In this document: one piece after another, positions 1 to 12,084 of the stretch
Position numbering within the stretch: position 1 is the stretch's first letter
Layout: each line of letters begins with the position of its first letter
Source: Schistosoma mansoni
Taxonomy: Eukaryota; Platyhelminthes; Trematoda; Strigeidida; Schistosomatidae
DNA length: 64,000 nt
Assembly: GCF_000237925.1 (NCBI RefSeq)
Contig: NC_031497.1
Location: 2,696,524-2,760,523, forward strand
Reading direction: 5' to 3'
The notes under the pieces: generated by a model
Told to the model about the DNA's origin: nothing
The model's input: only the letters and a program-made list of their open reading frames with translations
The model's database searches: none
Translations under genes and position numbers: made by a program

Positions 1-532
1 AGGTTTTATTTGATTTGCTTTCCCAGGATTATTGTAGCGTGTAGTTCTTTCAAGTCTCTGGCTGTTTCTAATTAATTTCCCAATTATTACTAGACTATTT
101 GCTACCGCTTTGTCTGGCAAAAAGTTAAGATTTTCCTATATTCACTGATGAAGGAAGTGGAGTTTCGATAGTTCAGCTTTCATTATGTGCGGGCCCAATA
201 GGTTTCTTTAGACTTGTAGAGCAGAAAAATTGTAGTTTAAACTTATTGCAATCTTGTATTCGAAGGACTGTTAAACTAGCATGGATTACTGATTATTAAC
301 GTGCTTCTCTATATTCAGTTAATGAGCTTTTAATCAAATGGTTAAATAATACAACGTTCATTGTGTAACCCTAAAACTGACTGCTATGTTTAAAGAGATT
401 AAAAGTTCACCTAAGTCGGCGAACTGAGCGAAGACTTAGAGACACAATGACCCAAAAGCTAACTATAATATACAGTGATCCAAGCAACTTTCACGCTCTT
501 TACATGTATGTTTTTATACCATAGAGTGGATC
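1..532. other. Upstream flank of zinc-finger gene
   Basis: AT-rich sequence with no recognisable gene or repeat. A TGA at 476-478 closes the reading frame of the downstream ATG at 533, which supports that ATG as the start. I see no convincing core promoter, and trans-splicing, which flatworms use, cannot be judged here. Confidence 0.4.
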
Positions 533-723
533 ATGGTGGATGTTCCCTTACTAACTCATATATCTGAAACTACAGACTGCAGCTCATCTTCCTGCCAGGC
601 TTCATCTACTTCAGACGATTCTGTTCCTGAAGGCTATTTAATCTTGACATTCGATAAAAAGAAGAAAGCTGTTTTAAAAACTGCTGTGTTCGCAGATGTT
701 TCAGATCCCAGGTTTGCAGATGA
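533..723 (+). CDS. C2H2 zinc-finger protein, exon 1
   Basis: The exon encodes 63 codons plus two bases, starting MVDVPLLTHISETTD and rich in Ser and Asp. It has no recognisable domain of its own. The ATG at 533 is the first in frame after the TGA at 476. The exon ends at a strong donor, GTGAGT at 724-729. The two leftover bases (GA) join the first base of the exon at 2861 to make an Asp codon and continue in frame into YEDDDEDES, so the splice is supported by phase and by both splice sites. The first ATG may not be the true start if an upstream exon exists. Confidence 0.7.
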
Positions 724-1686
724 GTGAGTCATTAGAAGTAAACTTATTTTTATCATTTATCAAATTTAGCCATCTTGTCATTTAGTGTAAAGACGTCCGT
801 AGTTAATTTTGCAAACTATGTAGATGATTCATTTTATGAATCTAGGTCAGTTCTTAATCTACTGTTTACATACCATCCGTTTTCTAACTGATATTAATAT
901 TTTGGATATTATTTCGCGAAATAAAAGGCATAAAATAACGTTGAAACTCAGGAATCAAGGAAGAAAAGTCACAGATGTTTATCTGTACTTCTTCTAGCGA
1001 TTTTGTGTGGTGTGGTTCAAAATCAATCATAGTGGCCTAGACGCATTTACTCTTTGTTTTCTCTTAGATCCTGAATTCCAAAATTGTTTTATGTATTTTA
1101 TTGTGCGAATCAACTCATTCCCAACACGTTTTTTTGTACTGTCAATGACAATATTTCTGTCTCTATTATTTAGGTATTCATTTTGATAATTTTATCTCTG
1201 TGACATGTGGCGACTCGAGCCTATGCACATGTTCTGGGTTCTATGTTACTTTTGACTGGCAAAATTTTAGGGATCGTAGCTACAAACCCAATGTGATTTG
1301 TAAGCCTCATAATTTAATCTGGTTAATACAGGCTAAACTGTCGAATACTAATAATCCGAAATCATCTTATATTATGTCAGTATAACGTACTGGTACTCAT
1401 GTTTAAGGAGTCTACCTTTCAACCAATATGTTATGGGTTCAATACCCACTTCACCTGTTCAGAATGCCATATTCTGGTCAATTAGAATACATCATTTATA
1501 ATATTTGGACGAACTTGAAAGTGGTTACTGATTTACATGTAATTATTGTTTATTTAATGGCTTCAAAAAATGAAGGGTAGGCGATATCGTACTATTTAAT
1601 TTAGTCTGGAAATGATTCATAGGACTTTTTACAAATACCTGAAAAAGGTACGAAGATAATTGACTATAAAGATAATCTAAATATCT

Positions 1687-2049
1687 CTACAATATTACTG
1701 GGAACCGTTTTTTCCTAACCCTATAGCGACTTGAGTGTGCATTTATCAAAGTAATGGTTTTTATTTCCACGAGAACTTCGCTCAAATATGTATCATCACT
1801 ATGATCTTGCGATTTTTCAATTCTGTGGGGAAACAAGTCATTTATTTTACCATTTCCTTTCAAAATCCAGTCATCAAGTCTAGATCGGCTGTAACGGCTT
1901 ATAACAACCGATGACCTCATGTATTGATGCCACGTCTTAGTTTCTTCCTCAGTGCACCAGGGTAGATAGTTGTTGAACGTGTGTAAAATATGCTTAAGTT
2001 TACGTAGCCAATAAACACTTAAAATGTCATCAAGATTTATCCTTCTCAT
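1687..2049 (-). CDS. Uncharacterised antisense ORF, 120 codons
   Basis: An ATG-initiated frame of 120 codons lies on the opposite strand inside the zinc-finger gene's intron. The predicted protein is basic and mixed in composition, with tryptophans and a charged C-terminus (RVRKKRFPVIL). I do not recognise it and find no transposon motif. A frame this long is uncommon by chance in such AT-rich DNA. It could be a nested gene, the last exon of a - strand gene or chance. Confidence 0.25.
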   Translation of the reverse strand: MRRINLDDILSVYWLRKLKHILHTFNNYLPWCTEEETKTWHQYMRSSVVISRYSRSRLDDWILKGNGKINDLFPHRIEKSQDHSDDTYLSEVLVEIKTITLINAHSSRYRVRKKRFPVIL

Positions 2050-2562
2050 TAACTGTCATACCTCTACATGCTATTTGGCCCGGCGTACATTGGTTTTCGA
2101 CATATCTATGCACTCAATAGTCGCGTGCTTATAATCTCTTGAATCAATTCTCTATCTTGTGTCTGAATATCTCTTATTGGATAACTCTTCAAGCTTCGAC
2201 GAATGTATACGAAACTCTTGGTGTAAAAACGTCAGCACATTATTCAACTGTAGTAATCACGTTGCAGTAGTAGTAGACGAAATGATATTCACTCGAATTT
2301 ACATAACTAACTGTATATCATATTTCAGTGTATAATGGTGTATTTAAGCTAGCACTGACTTAACATATTAGATACACATCAGAATTTCTTCATCATTGAC
2401 TGGGTCATAATAGTTGGTATACATAGTAAACTGGGCTGAGGATAGAACTTTTTGTCACTACTTGTCTCCGATTAAAAACAACATTCTTAATCTGACGAAT
2501 CAAAATGAACATCCTACCCAATCGTTTTACAGGCGTTAGAAAATTGGAGCATTTATACATAC

Positions 2563-2748
2563 CATATTTGCTTAGTGTCTTTTTATCTGTCAATGATTTA
2601 CTTTTAAAAGTATCCATTAAAATCACTGAATTCAGAAAGCTCACCGGGTTGTAATTTGATATGTTTAGTATATAGCTTCTATTTTGAAGTCCCACGATAA
2701 CACGTTTCTCATAATCGTTTGACGTTAGCCTTTGACTGAAACGACCTT
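2563..2748 (-). CDS. Candidate antisense exon in the same intron
   Basis: On the - strand a 186-base open segment runs from an acceptor-like ATAG (2749-2752) to a donor-like GTATGT (2557-2562). It encodes about 61 residues, including SFLNSVILMDTF. The phase does not join cleanly to the ORF at 1687-2049 with the acceptors I can see, so a shared gene is unproven. No homology is recognised. Confidence 0.2.
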
Positions 2749-2860
2749 CTATTTTGTTGTAAATTCTCGGTCCATTAATTTAAAGCATTATAGTTGTTTG
2801 ACGTTAATTGACAATTTGTAACTGCGGATGGGTTTTATGTCCAATTATTTCTTTTCCAAG

Positions 2861-3800
2861 TTATGAAGATGATGATGAAGATGAAAGTAATGATAACTGT
2901 TGGCCACTTCATGAGTCCAAGTTAGCTGTTAGCCAACAGGGAAATGATGGCGTACTTGAAAATGAAGTTACCAATGCCAAAGGTTTTTTGTCTAAACCTC
3001 TTGTTATTTCTACGGATGCAGCTGACAAAAATCCCTGTTCACCTTATACTTCATGTTACGGCGAAGCCTTTTGGGTTGGTGAGGATGAGTTGAACGCAAA
3101 ACAAAATACTACAAGTTCTTGGGATCTATCGCCTGGTAACAAAGCATCTCAAAGTTTAATACGTACTAGTCCTTTGACTTGTGACACTCATTCAGTGACT
3201 CCGACCTCAACCTTACAGTCGTCTACTGAAAGCTGGTCTTTGAACACACCTCAGTCAACAATAACTCGACTAACCGGCACTTTCCCTTATCGCAAAGCTA
3301 CATATCCCATTAATCATCTTGCAAGAAAATACAACCATAACACTTTTTCTTCTCACTTCCAGCCTAAATGGCCTCGAGCATTTAATGTCCATTTAGGTGA
3401 TCATTCCAAAAAGATGCTCAGGTGTGACCAATGTGGCAAGTATTACCGTAATGATTATAGCCTACATCATCATATTTGCTTAAAGCGCAAAGATGTATGG
3501 AAGAAAGGTGATGTGCCGTCTGAAATGATTGATGGTCAAGTTATGTATTTTTGTCCCAGTTGTCGTAAGCCTTTTAAATGGCTTGGTAACCTTACACGAC
3601 ATTTCTATGTGCATACAGGTCAAAGATTCTTTCGGTGTGATATTTGTTCTAAAGAATTTTTCTCTGCTTATCAAGTTAAAAGACATATGAATTCACATAC
3701 AGGTGTCCGTTTCAAATGTGAAGTATGTGACAAACCTTTTACATGTAAATACGCCTGTGCTTGGCATACTAGACAGCATTATGCTTATTCATTAAAATAA
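2861..3800 (+). CDS. C2H2 zinc-finger protein, exon 2
   Basis: The exon completes a 376-residue protein that probably binds nucleic acid in the nucleus. After the acidic stretch YEDDDEDES comes a Ser/Thr-rich low-complexity region (about residues 75-250), then four zinc fingers. The first (CDQC, about residue 252) ends in HHHIC rather than the usual H-x(3-5)-H and may be C2HC or degenerate. The next three are canonical C2H2: CPSC (295), CDIC (323) and CEVC (350). TG(Q/V)R linkers join the last three fingers, typical of tandem DNA-binding fingers. The protein stops 6 residues after the last finger. The family is certain; an orthologue and target sites cannot be named. Confidence 0.88.
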
Positions 3801-3936
3801 CAAGTTTCAAGAATTTCTCTCTGATTCTTCCAAATGAATTTTTAGCAACGAATATATACATACTTGTACTTTGCTTTTTACATTTCAATGAGAGATATTC
3901 AACCATACACTTTGCACAATGATTTATTTTTTTACT

Positions 3937-3942
3937 AATAAA
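3937..3942 (+). promoter_or_regulatory. Poly(A) signal of zinc-finger gene
   Basis: AATAAA stands 137 bases past the stop codon, at a sensible distance for a 3' UTR. It is the first canonical hexamer downstream. Confidence 0.5.
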
Positions 3943-6702
3943 ATTTCAATATTAGCCAATGTTTTTAATATCTTTCTCGTATTCAATGTATATTATATTC
4001 ACATCAATAATTCACGTGCCTTAAGTTACGCTATATAATGTTCGTTACCAGCGTCTTGGATATTGTTTTTGATAACTTGTGAGTATACTTATTGATAATA
4101 TTCACATACATCACACTTTCTAATTACTGAGAGATTGCTCAATTCCCTCATAGTGTGTTTGTTACATCTCACTGATATTTTATTAAAACAGTATTCTTTT
4201 ATATTATAATTTTGCCTCTTATAATAATCATTAACTGTGGCGGGTAATAAATACAAATACTGTGCTGTGACGGAGAAAACCTGTTTGCACCTCTTACTAG
4301 CCATTATAAACACAATTGTTGAGTATTTCTTTGTTTTTTTTGTAACTATTTTTTTACACAATACACATGATTACACTGTATTTGATAGAGTATCGTATTA
4401 TGTAACACAAAAGTGAACAAACAAACAAACAATCTGACATAGGTGACCGCTCTCCAACACCTGTTGTCCCAAATATTCCTGTCTCCTCTATCATTATTAC
4501 TTTTGAAATATGTTGTGCCTTGCTTTATTTGGTTACAGTAGCTGTTTGCCAGTTTGTTTGCTCCTTTGTTATGCACTTGGTTTTTATATATATTGCCTTT
4601 TTTTCCTAATTATTATTAACATTCTAAATTCAAGAATCTTTTTTGTAGAAATTGGTGATTATTTTTTGCTTGGTTTCTTATTGTTATTCTGACAATTTTA
4701 ATAAAAATAAAGTTTTTTTTAAAAAAAAGCATTCGTAACTGTTATATGTAGTTAACACGTTCTATCCTATTGCCTTTTTTCTGTCCATCGAATTAACATT
4801 TTGAGTATAAGTTGATTATGTATAAAGATGTCATCTGTTATTGATATAGAAAACAAGATCAATGCAGGACAAGTCAAAATTCAATGTAACGAAGGATGAT
4901 ATACGGCGATAGTTATAACGATGATAGCGATATCATATACAGGATCTCTATCTGTTTCTAGCGCCTTCCCTCAGTTATTCTGAAGACGAGTTTTATTAAG
5001 ATTTATTGAACGAAACCAATGAAGGCTAAATTTACATCCAAACTAATTCAGTGATTGTTAGTAACAGAGTTTTATTAACTGAGCAATGGTCACTGGATAC
5101 GAAGTCATGGTTAAACAATGCATTGAGAATCAATGAACTAAGTGCAGTGGAAGGTAATCAGTAAAATACGCTAAAGTTGGCTGAGCGAAAATCACTTTAA
5201 ATTAACATAAGAAATTGAGATTGACTTTTTTCTCGTACATTGTGTGTTGGAGGTATGACGTCTTCAACGTCATCCTCTGTATCGTAGGGAAGCGCAATTT
5301 CTAACTGTCACTTGTTCTATTCAAACACAAAGATGTAGAAAATAGACTTATTTGCTCGAATTTCTCTTTATGATTTTTTTTAGTTTGGAATTAGCGTAAC
5401 ACTTGCTCACTCATCACTAATGCACTATAAAATGTCTGTTTACTGAGTTACCTAGATCTTGAGAAAATGAACATGAAATACACAGTTTAATGGGCGAACA
5501 TTTAATTTCAGTAACCATATAGTGATGTTGACTCACCTTTACAAGCCCGCGTTCCCATTTCATGTAACTGCTTTTGTGATAACTAAATTTATTAAAAACT
5601 TGGGAATACTTATTAGTAGATACCCTTAAACTATCGGTCTTTCATCTTATATATTCAGTTCGAAAGTGTACCACCCGAAATTCCTTAAAAACAGCAACCA
5701 ATAACTGACTTCGTGTTCTTATGACACACATTTGTTCGGTTAGCCTTAGCCTTCTCCCAACTTTTATTCCTATGTTGGCAGGTGCAGTGCTCCAGCGTTA
5801 AGAGTTGGTTATCCAATATGCCTAACGTGCAACTCATTCTTCTTAATTAATAAAACTTCACAGGCTCTTCAATCGATCTCAACTTTCTTTTATCTAGAAT
5901 TCGTTAGTTATGTCCTTAAATAAACAATATGACCAATCAGATTATACTTTGAACACCCACTCCTTTTGACTCATTTGATATTGTGTGGCCTGTCTTTTTT
6001 CGCATGTTAACTACGAATCGATGAAACATGCAAATTTCTAGCTGTTTTATGTAGAATCCTAATGTTTGTTTCAGCAATGAGACTAAAAAGTCGACTTCAG
6101 CGTCAAGTCTTAATGTATGGTTTATAATTCACTTACAAAAAGTACAGGAAATAGTGCTCCCGTTTCCGAATTTTTTCAATAATTTTAAAACATTACCAAT
6201 CTTACTGAAAAGATGTTTAATGCATCATTTCAATTAGTCAGAAATCAATACGATGCTAGCTTATTAATCACACAATCAAACGTGTGTAAATCAATTGTAA
6301 ACGTAGTCTTGTGTAATTTGATGTTTCTATCATAAACAAGTTTACATGATTAGTTGTTATGTAGCTCCACTATTCAATCAAGCAAGTCATTAAATCCTTT
6401 ACGTACCAGTCAGATTACTCGACGGAGAACCTGGCATGAATGTGAATCGTTTCAAGTTGTCACACCGCGTCATACCAGAATAGTAGGAGTTGTGATGGTA
6501 CTAGCAACAATAAAAAAAAGTTAAGGGATAGACGATATGATTCAAGAAGATATGGATCGGGATAAGAGAATCTTTTAAAATCAGGAGACTTATAAGAGAA
6601 TACAAACATAGAATAGATGTGCTCCGTTGCGACCAATCCTGGGCCATGTTACCTATAGACCTTGGTGACCAGTAACAATAATTGCGCAGACTGTAATCAG
6701 GT
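3943..6702. other. Intergenic DNA, no clear gene
   Basis: AT-rich sequence with poly-T tracts. On the - strand, 5217-5308 and 5537-5582 look like small coding patches with plausible splice sites (PYDTEDDVEDVIPP and YMKWERGLVK). On the + strand, 6074-6113 follows a good acceptor. None has recognisable homology. They may be tail exons of the upstream - strand gene or chance. Confidence 0.3.
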
Positions 6703-6712
6703 AGTCTGCAAC

Positions 6713-7241
6713 AGCCCCCAAATGCCCTGGTACGGCCGAGAGTGGGGAGAGTCCGCTCTCCCTCTCCAAATGCTCTCACATGGCCATGCGTATATAGCCC
6801 CTGCCAGGGAAGTCCTACTCACTGCCTTCTCACAGTGGCATTACTGTTGGTTACGAAATTGAGAGGACGAAAAGCGAATGTCCGGCGCTTTAACCGGGTT
6901 GGTGGACACGGAAAGTTCACCTAGGGGAGTTGGAAAACCCTCATTCCAAACAAATGGTGCACATGGGCTCCAGTATCCTGAGGAAAAAAATGGCGCATGA
7001 ACCAATTGTTGGTCACCGGCTACCATGGGACTACATCTCCTCACGATGCTCCACTGCCTTGTGGGTTAGACCTTTAGGTCGAAGGCTCGGGGTGTGGCCC
7101 CCTAAGAAAAGTATCTGCTTCGGTTTGGGCACTCGGGCAGTATCACAGCCCTCACACAAATCAAATGAGATTTGTGTGGCGCATATTTATCTGGTGCTTC
7201 CTTGTACCAATATTTATGTGTTTAAATAAATAAAATAAAAA
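6713..7241 (+). mobile_element. Short LINE-A-derived element, full length
   Basis: A roughly 520-bp repeat that starts AGCCCCCAAATGCC and ends in an AAATAAATAAA tail. Related copies lie at 8119, 13289, 16872, 27856 and, reversed, 58110. Its first about 450 bases match the 5' leader of the LINE at 8119. Its last about 70 bases match the 3' end of the same LINE, so it looks like an internally deleted, non-autonomous LINE derivative. A perfect 7-bp hairpin with loop TCCG (UNCG type) lies at 6745-6762. Short frames inside are not convincing genes. Confidence 0.8.
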
Positions 7242-8118
7242 ATGTTATGAAAGAAAAGATTTCACGAAAGAATAATTCACACGAGAATAAAAGATAAATA
7301 TATATACAAGTGAAAATATTTTCATGAGATTATAAATAACCTAACCAAAAAATTGTTCATTGATGTTTTCAAAGTACACAGAAAAAAATCAATAGTAAAT
7401 TGTCATTTTTGGTGTAACATTGATTTAAAAAACATCCAAAAATATTTTCATTTTTGTCCAGTTTGTCTTCTACAGTGATTTTCTTTTTTTTAGTATTGCA
7501 ATACATTTAAAAAAGTGGTGTAATAGAAACAGTACGATGTGAATTGATTAGTTTTGTTAATATTTAATTATGTCAGATACATAAAAATCATGAATTTCAA
7601 TGAAGAATAAGTTCCTTATCTCTTTTCATATAGTTATTAGTAGGTAAAATTGATGTGAAGTTACATTTTCCCGGGAATTCTGATGTGACGCTTGGTCTCC
7701 TTGGTAGAACGGGAATGATCTTGTTACATATAAACAATTGTCACGCAACTACAATGAACACTTAGACAAGATGATTAATCTGTCATTTGTTCAATTAAGT
7801 CAAACAAAGAACATGTTAACAGCCTGACTAACACATAGATATCATGACAATTAACAGGGTTAGGAAAAAATCTAAAAAATTGGATATGGTTTCTCCGTGT
7901 TTATTAACTAGTTACAGCTTATTGCGGTTAGAAATACCCATCAAGAACAAACTGATATTTTTCATAAACGAACACTACTTGAATGTTTTGCTGCTATCCT
8001 ACTAAGTCTAGCAAATCTTCAGTACTAAAGTAATAAAGAAATCAATTTAACCGGTACCTTTCTTCAGATTTTAATATATCAAAATAAATTCAATAAGTCA
8101 ACATGTTGAACATTCTGT
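7242..8118. other. AT-rich spacer between two LINE-A leaders
   Basis: About 880 bases with no known repeat. A GC-richer patch around 7610-7760 is open on the - strand for about 40 codons in two frames (for example IIPVLPRRPSVTSEF). It follows possible acceptors but is unproven as an exon. Confidence 0.3.
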
Positions 8119-10544
8119 GCCCCCAACTGCCCTGGTATGGCCGAGATTGAGGAGAGAGTCAGCTCTCCCTCTCAAAATGCCCTCAAATGGCCACGAGTAT
8201 AATGCCTCTACCAGGGAAGTCCTACTCACTGCCTTCTCGTGACGGGCATTATTGTTTACGAAATTGAGAGGACGAAAAGCGAATGTCCGGCGCTTTAACC
8301 GGGTTGGTGGACACGGAAAGTTCACCTAGGGGAGTTGGAAAACCCTCATTCCAAACAAATGGTGCACATGGGCTCCAGTATCCTGAGGAAAAAAATGGCG
8401 CATGAACCAATTGTTGGTCACCGGCTACCATGGGACTACATCTCCTCACGATGCTCCACTGCCTTGTGGGTTAGACCTTTAGGTCGAAGGCTCGGGGTGT
8501 GGCCCCCTAAGAAAAGTATCTGCTTCGGTTTGGGCACTCGGGCAGTATCACAGCCCGCACACAAATAAATGAAATGACACATTCTATTGACAATATTACT
8601 CTCGGTCCTACTAGAAACAAGACAATTTACATTATTATTACTTTTATTATTATTATCATTATTACTATTTACCACATCGCTAATTCACTCAGTTCAACTG
8701 GCCTGCTGCTCCGGCAACATCGACCAGTTTGTCCTGCCCCTCATGGCCGGTGACGACTGATCCACCAAACGAGGCGGAAGTCCGCAAGGAACTCCAACTC
8801 TTGAAACGCTACAAATCACCTGGCCCAGATGACTTACCTCCGGCTCTTTTTAAAGATGGTGGTGACTTTCTGGCTAAGGAACTGACTGTGTTGTTTGCAA
8901 AGGTTTGGGAGCAAGAAAGTGTTCCAACATCATGGAATGAGTCAATAGTCGTCCCTATCTTTAAATAGGGTTCACGTCGTTCCTGTAACAACTATCGGGG
9001 GATAAATCTAGTTCCGATTGCGTCCAAACTATTGGCTTCTGTCATTCTTCGTAGGTTGTTTAAAACCCGAGAACGATTGACTCGCGAGGAGCAGGCTGGT
9101 TTTCGTTCTGGTCGAGGAGGTATTGATCATATCTTCATCCTACGCCAAATGTTAGAACACCGTCATACTTATCGCAGGCCAACAATCGTAGTGTTTCTTG
9201 ATATCAGGGCTGCCTTCGATTCGTTGGACAGGACTGTTCTCTGGGATTGTCTATTGAAGAAAGGTGTGCCTGAGAAGTTCATTAACATCTTAAAGGCCCT
9301 GTATACAAACACCTCAGGCAGAGTGAGGGCATACAACCACCTTTCTCCCTTGTTCCATTCGAGCAGTGGGGTTAGGCAGGGTTGCCCGATCTCACCATTC
9401 CTCTTCAACTTTGCCATCGATGACATTCTGGAAACAGCTCTGATGAATGTAAGTAATGGCGGTGTGGATCTGCTGCCTGGAGAAAGACTTCTCGACCTTG
9501 AGTATGCGGATGATATTGTCTTACTGTGTAATAATGCCCATGGCATGCAATCCGCACTTAATCAGTTGGCAATCAGTGTCCGCAGGTACGGCATGTGCTT
9601 TGCACCCTCCAAGTGCAAAGTACTCCTACAAGACTGGCAGGATTCTCATCCTGTACTCACCCTGGATGGTGAGCAGATTGAAGTAGTTGAGAAGTTTGTG
9701 TATCTAGGTAGCTACATAAGTGCTGGTGGTGGCGTGAGTGATGAGATCGATGCACGTATAATGAAAGCCAGAGCGGCTTATGCCAATCTGGGCCATCTTT
9801 AGCGCCTTCGTGATGTTAGTCTGGCTGTAAAAGGTCGGATCTACAACGCGTCGGTGAGAGCAGTTTTGCTCTATGCTTGTGAAACCTGGCCCTCTGAGTT
9901 GAGGATGTTAGACGTCTCTCTGTGTTCGATCATCGTTGTCTCCGAAGGATTGCTGACATACAGTGGCGACACCATGTTAGTAATGCAGAGGTTCGGCATC
10001 GTGTGTTCGGGCGCCGAGACGATAATTCAATTGGTGTCACCATCTTGAAACACCGACTTCGGTGGCTTGGACATGTTTTACGAATGTCGTCCCAGAGACT
10101 TCCACGTCGTGCATTATTTGCCGTTTCTGGGAGTGGTTGGAAAAAGCGGAGATGAGGTCAGTGTATGACATGGTGTCGTGGCATGAAAGAAAGCTGCAAA
10201 GGGCTAGCTTCTGTTGGTCCTTCACGACTCCCTGGCTGGGGTCCGAGAGATGGTGCAACACAGTGGCTAGAGACGTTATCAGATATGGCTCAGAATAGAA
10301 GCCAGTGGCGAGCCTGCTGTAACCTTCTTCTACTTTCTTCATAAAGAGTGGTTATAAACTTCTTAACTGAGAGTTCTTCTGGTTGTATATTTCAGTTCCC
10401 CCCATCATTACTCTTCTCTTTTTTTCCTTCTTTTACATATACGCATCTTCCCCCTTTCTCCTCATATTCTCATTATTTTGTGTGGCGTATATGTATGTGG
10501 TGCCCTTTGTACCAATATGTATGTGATTAAATAAATAAATAAAA
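8119..10544 (+). mobile_element. LINE family A (RTE-like), internally shortened copy
   Basis: A non-LTR retrotransposon copy. It has a leader (8119-8568) shared with the short elements, then the reverse-transcriptase region (about 8729-10155), then a 3' end with an (AAAT)n tail. The apurinic endonuclease domain expected upstream of the RT is absent, so the copy is dead. The RT has an early in-frame stop before 9032 and breaks in the C-terminal part. The 3' flank AGTCTGCAAC also occurs immediately before the short element at 6713. Confidence 0.85.
9032..9802 (+). CDS. LINE-A reverse transcriptase fragment
   Basis: An open run of 256 codons covering the RT palm. In order it shows QAGFRSGRGGIDHIF, VVFLDIRAAFDS (catalytic Asp of motif A), SSSGVRQGCPISPFLFN (motif B), LEYADDIVLL (catalytic YADD of motif C) and FVYLGSYIS in the thumb-side conserved block. 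The DHIF and AFDS signatures fit the RTE clade. The frame opens after a stop near 8968 and closes at 9800, while homologous sequence continues on both sides. This is a decayed copy, not a working enzyme. Confidence 0.88.
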   Translation: MASVILRRLFKTRERLTREEQAGFRSGRGGIDHIFILRQMLEHRHTYRRPTIVVFLDIRAAFDSLDRTVLWDCLLKKGVPEKFINILKALYTNTSGRVRAYNHLSPLFHSSSGVRQGCPISPFLFNFAIDDILETALMNVSNGGVDLLPGERLLDLEYADDIVLLCNNAHGMQSALNQLAISVRRYGMCFAPSKCKVLLQDWQDSHPVLTLDGEQIEVVEKFVYLGSYISAGGGVSDEIDARIMKARAAYANLGHL

Positions 10545-10553
10545 GTCTGCAAC

Positions 10554-12084
10554 TACCTACGTGACCCAGTTCAATTTTCGATAACTTCATAGACTGGTCC
10601 CACGTCTTGGTTTTAAGACTAATTTTCTTCCAACCCACTATACCAGACAACACCTCCCTTGAGATAGGCGATAGTTGGGCATAGGTAATAAATGTCCCAA
10701 CCACCTCAGTGATGAAGGTTCACAACCGACTTACCATGCCCTGTATCTAACCATAGGACTGTTCATTCGGACCCACTCAGATTCATGCATTCAAATTCAA
10801 GCCATCCTTTTGTAAGAGCTCGGGGTATTATATGGTTCTCAGAGAAAGTTAGGTAGAGCAGAGTTCGAATATGTGACTAATGGTTGAAAGATAAGTGGTC
10901 TAAGGACTGATTCGCCACTTCTTACAAGTGGCGTAGGAAATATCCGAAATAGTATTTGCTAGAGTGCATTTTGCACGAAACTGTTTGAACAGAACAATCA
11001 TATTATAGTCAATGGTAAAATATATCCCATATTTAATTTCATTTGTATTTGATGACAAAGCCGAAATACGAAAAGTATGGAAGATGCATAAAGGAGCAGA
11101 CAAATGTAGTGTATAACGCGTGAATATGAAAATCGACTGTAGGGTAAGATAGCTGAAGTAAGAGTTACTCAGCTTTTATAATCAGATAACAATGCATAAG
11201 ATACACAGACGCATACATACTAACAAGCACATAAAATCTGGAAAAAAAGTAGTTTATACGGATGAATAAATACGCGAAAATAAATACAACAGGCGTACAA
11301 TATCACAAAATACTTATTCGGGTCAGACCGACATATTTACTGGTCAGACAAAAAAATGGTTGGATAGAGGTGTAATGAAGATTGTTACAATGTCTATCGA
11401 TCTCAAAGGGCTAGTCGAAGCACTGAAGTTTAATTTAATCTTCATGTAGCAACAATGTCATCTTACAGTGTAGACAATAGAGAAATATCAACCATTTACA
11501 TACCCATAACAGCATTTGAACAATCAATGTATACAATAAAGCTTCCTCTTTCTTGAATTTCCTCCTATTCCTATTACCGATTATCCTTCCGTCATTCAAG
11601 TACATGAATATGTACTTGGTGAATGAGTTATTTATTATCATACAAGTATGAAATAACTAAGCAATACTTTGTTGTTTATAATAGTTCCTCAGTTAACATT
11701 TTTCAGTTGTTATGGAATCAAGAAAAGCAAATAAATCATATGTAAGGTAAATGCAGTGAGTGTTGAATAAGTTTAAATCAACCTCTATTCATGACATGTA
11801 TTTAGCAGTAATTTATCAACCGGAAATATCTAGTTATATTTAAGAATACTGTTTAATCTTATGTGTAATGTATGAAATGATAAATCAGTATTAAATTCTA
11901 AGAGTAAACGTTCATACAAAAAGGGAAGTTAACTAATTACGAGTTACATCTGTATTATAAGTCGTTTTTTCTAATAAGTGATCATTTCTATTTGTCTCTG
12001 AGGTAGTAAGAAGAATCAGATGAAAACAAAGTAACACTTTTAAACATTAATTTCAGAAGAGGTTTTTTGTGGAGATTTAGTATT
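10554..12084. other. Intergenic DNA without recognised features
   Basis: The block at about 10554-10860 is GC-richer than its surroundings and may be an old unclassified repeat. The rest is AT-rich. No gene is supported. Confidence 0.35.

Larger units (their letters stand above)
724..2860 (+). other. Intron of zinc-finger gene
   Basis: A 2.1-kb AT-rich intron with donor GTGAGT and acceptor TTCTTTTCCAAG. No known transposon is visible. It holds two antisense open stretches (1687-2049 and 2563-2748), annotated separately. Confidence 0.6.

Noticed and set aside
4510-4692. Hydrophobic 60-codon frame
   Set aside because: A poly-T-rich segment gives Phe/Leu runs in any frame; no other evidence.
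6930-7229. 99-codon frame in the short LINE-A element as a gene
   Set aside because: It lies in LINE leader sequence, no protein motif is recognised, and other copies break it.
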